Positions 61,600-64,000 of a stretch of 64,000 bases of DNA are shown piece by piece. The stretch covers positions 1,170,286 to 1,234,285 of the forward strand of contig NW_017264194.1 of NCBI RefSeq assembly GCF_001619985.1, in the 5' to 3' direction. Both the position numbers and the translations under genes were made by a program. Positions within the stretch are counted from its first letter, which is position 1. Each line of letters begins with the position of its first letter. A model generated the notes under the pieces. It saw only the letters and a program-made list of their open reading frames with translations, was not told the DNA's origin and ran no database searches. This DNA is from Xylona heveae TC161. Its lineage: Eukaryota > Ascomycota > Xylonomycetes > Xylonales > Xylonaceae.

Positions 61600-64000
61600 A
61601 GATATTTAAATAGTCTAACACAATTGTGCTAGATCTATTAATGTTATGTATGCATGTCTAGATCTAGCAATATCTTCAACAGACATTTTTTTACTACAAG
61701 AACCCTGGATTGGACTAAACAATACTACTATATCACATCCTTCATTTACAATAATATTTTCTTTGTTATTATTAAAAAGACCTAGAGTATTAGCTTTTAT
61801 TATAAAGCTTAAATCAGATCTACAATGTACTATTGAAACAATGATTCAAGATGAAAATTGTTTTATTTTACAAGTACAAAGCACTACCATTTTACCAATA
61901 TTTATTATTAATATCTATAATGAAGCTTAACAAACTACAACACCTTCTCTATAGACAGTAGAAAAACTATTACACAAAATACAACCATGGTCTAGAATAC
62001 TTATCTGTGGAGATTTTAATGCACACCATGCATGGTGGAACTCTATGAAAACTACTTCTATTAAACTAGTTACATGGCTTACACAACATTAATTTCTCTT
62101 AATAAATACTCTTGATCTAATAACTTATCTTGGAAATCAAAGAAATACTTTTTCAGTATTAGATTTAGCATTTTCTATACCCAATCTATATTTTTATATA
62201 CAAGATTGGCAAATACTTGAAGACTGGGCAACAGAATCAGATCATGAAGCAATTAAATTTACATTAAAAGGAGTAAAATTAAAAGAGGTTATCCACTCTA
62301 TACATACTTCTTTTAATGTTAATAAAGCCAACTGGAAAATCTTTCAAAACATAATCTAGGAGCAAGAAAAGTATTATCTAGATCAACTACAAAAAGATGT
62401 ACTAGAAGATACTATTTCAACTACCAGGCTAGAAGAAATAGCATGTACACTACAACATGCTATTAAAATAGCATGTCAAAGATCTATTCCTCAATTTAAA
62501 CTATCTCCAAGATCTAAACCATGATAGAATGACCAACTATCATCTCAAAGAACTAAAGTAGCTCAAGCAAAGAGACAATGGAAGCAAAACAAAAGTAAAG
62601 CTCTATAGAAAGAATATACTACTAAAAGAAACAGTTTTTTCAAAAGTATTAGACAAGCTAAAGAAACATCCTAGACAAACTTTCTAACAAATGCTAAAGG
62701 AGCTAATGTTTTCAAAGCATATCACTATATCAATCTAAGAAAAGTAGAAAAACTTCCTTCTATTCAAGGACCAACTACCCTAGAAACTACTTTTGAAGAA
62801 AAAATGTTCAGCTTTCTTAACTACTTTATTTCCTACACCATCTACAAGTCAAGAAACTACAGAAGTTCAATACAAGGCTCAAACATGCTCTTGACCAAAG
62901 ATTACTTAACAAGAAATCAAGCATGCTATTTAAACTTCTGCTCCAAAAAAGGCTCTAGGACCTGATTAATTATCTTTTGCAATCATTCAAAAAGTATTCC
63001 AATACATTCCAAGATGGTTTACTCTAGTATATCAACTACTATTAGACCAAGGATATCATTCTATTAGCTGGAGACAAGACATAGAAGCAGTACTAAAGAA
63101 ACCATCAAAGCTTGATTATACCTAACCAAAAGCATATAGGATAATTACACTCCTTAACTACTTAGGCAAGATTTTAGAAAAGATTATAGCTACTAGATTA
63201 TTCTATCTAGGAGATAGTCAAGATCTACTACACCAAGAGTAAATAGGAGGTAGAAAACAAAGATCAGCTATAGATGCAGCTATGATGCTTATCTATAATA
63301 TTCAAGAAGCTTGGAATCAAAAACAAGTCTTATCCTACTTATTCTTGAATGTAAAAGGAGCATTTAACCATGTTTCAACTATACAACTATTACAAGTTCT
63401 ACAACAACTTCAACTACCAAAAGTAGTACTTAACTAGACAAACTACTTTATGATACAAAGACAAATTAGTCTAGCTTTTGATAGACAACAACAACCTATG
63501 ACAGCTATCAATACTAGAATTTTACAAGGCTCACCTCTATCACCTATCTTATTTTTATTATACTTAAGATTTCTATTCAACTATATCTAAGATAGATTCC
63601 CTACAGTTAAACTACCTAGCTATATTGATGATATAGCTATAGTAGTTCAAGGAGCTACACCTATAACTAACTGTTTAATCCTTAAGAAAATCACTAAACT
63701 AGCCTTTATCTAGAGAGAAAAAAATACTATTGCATTTGATGATACAAAAACAGAGCTTATCTACTTTCAAAGAACAAAAACACCAAGCCAAGCTACATGT
63801 ATACTACAAAATGGAACTATAATAGTTCCTAGTACCTGTGTTAGATGGTTAGGAATCTGGTTTGACTTTAAACTATCTTTCAAAAAACATGTTACTAGAA
63901 AAGTAACAGTAGCAACAAGAGCCTTTCACAGTCTAAGTAGACTACTTGGATTAGAAAAAGGAATATCTGTTCCAGCTGAAATTACCTTATACAAAGCTTG
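61600..64000 (+). pseudogene. LINE ORF2 relic: endonuclease and reverse transcriptase (partial)
   Basis: Endonuclease: SINVMYACLDLAISSTDIFL, LLQEPWIG, LICGDFNAHHAWWN (about 61,998-62,040), and the late TESDHEAIKF motif (about 62,230). Reverse transcriptase: KALGPD region near 62,950, LNVKGAFNHVSTIQLLQ (about 63,343), LQGSPLSPILFLLYL (about 63,519), SYIDDIAIVVQGA. The RNase H part would lie past the right edge; its equivalent is seen in copy C. Multiple stops, so inactive. Confidence 0.8.

Larger units (their letters stand above)
58412..64000 (+). mobile_element. LINE (Tad1-like) plus-strand copy, near complete, continues off window
   Basis: Order on the plus strand: a 5' leader with 168-bp repeats (58.4-59.5 kb), ORF1 with CCHC knuckles (to about 61.59 kb), ORF2 with AP-type endonuclease (61.6-62.3 kb) and reverse transcriptase (62.6-64.0 kb, YIDD at about 63,618-63,629). 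The break from the SNF2 relic at about 58,411 is inferred from where similarity to the inverted copy stops. CG-free in my reading. Many stops, mostly TAG/TAA where Gln is expected and TGA. Same family as copy C on the minus strand. Confidence 0.82.

Overview
The window is from a filamentous ascomycete (Pezizomycotina). The evidence is the dense, mostly 46-70 nt GT-AG introns, the intron-containing divergent histone H3/H4 pair, a fused five-domain ARO1, and a repeat island decayed by cytosine deamination. Protein similarity feels Leotiomycete-like, but the class is only an impression.

The window has two halves. Positions 1 to about 33,720 are ordinary gene-rich euchromatin with normal CpG content. 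In order: MAD1 (-, C-terminus off the left edge), SYP1 muniscin (-), a Csk1-like CDK-family kinase (+), a single-pass membrane SH3 protein (-), NAF1 (-), ALG9 (+), a DUF3445/HDOD-family membrane protein (+), exonuclease V (-), histone H3 (-) and H4 (+) sharing a promoter, an RPN4-like C2H2 transcription factor (+), and ARO1 (-). Most are spliced, and I rebuilt the exon structures by codon phase. These are unlinked housekeeping jobs (spindle checkpoint, endocytosis, cell-cycle kinase, snoRNP assembly, N-glycosylation, mitochondrial DNA maintenance, chromatin, proteasome control, aromatic amino acids), with no gene cluster.

Positions about 33,725 to 64,000 are a nested transposon island with almost no CG dinucleotide and no intact host gene. 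It holds: a Fot1/pogo-type Tc1/mariner element with TA target duplication and complete terminal inverted repeats; three LINE (Tad1-like) copies on the minus strand; a complete Ty3/Gypsy chromovirus (7,380 bp, 274-bp LTRs, CTATA target duplication) inserted into a SNF2-ATPase-like relic; a second SNF2-like relic in opposite orientation; and a long plus-strand LINE running off the right edge, with 168-bp repeats in its 5' leader. Almost every stop codon in the chromovirus can be explained by CGA to TGA, and its two LTRs differ mainly as TG versus CA at the same site.

Three things stand out. (1) The 5' part of one LINE copy (41,092 to about 42,247) is collinear with the plus-strand LINE but massively mutated toward T on its sense strand: all T kept, most A changed. 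It meets near-identical sequence at a sharp boundary and is the only CpG-containing stretch of its size in the island. (2) The chromovirus carries a spliced antisense gene between pol and the 3' LTR, with its own TATA box, ending at the base next to the pol stop. (3) The LTR pair is a clean record of CpG-directed deamination.
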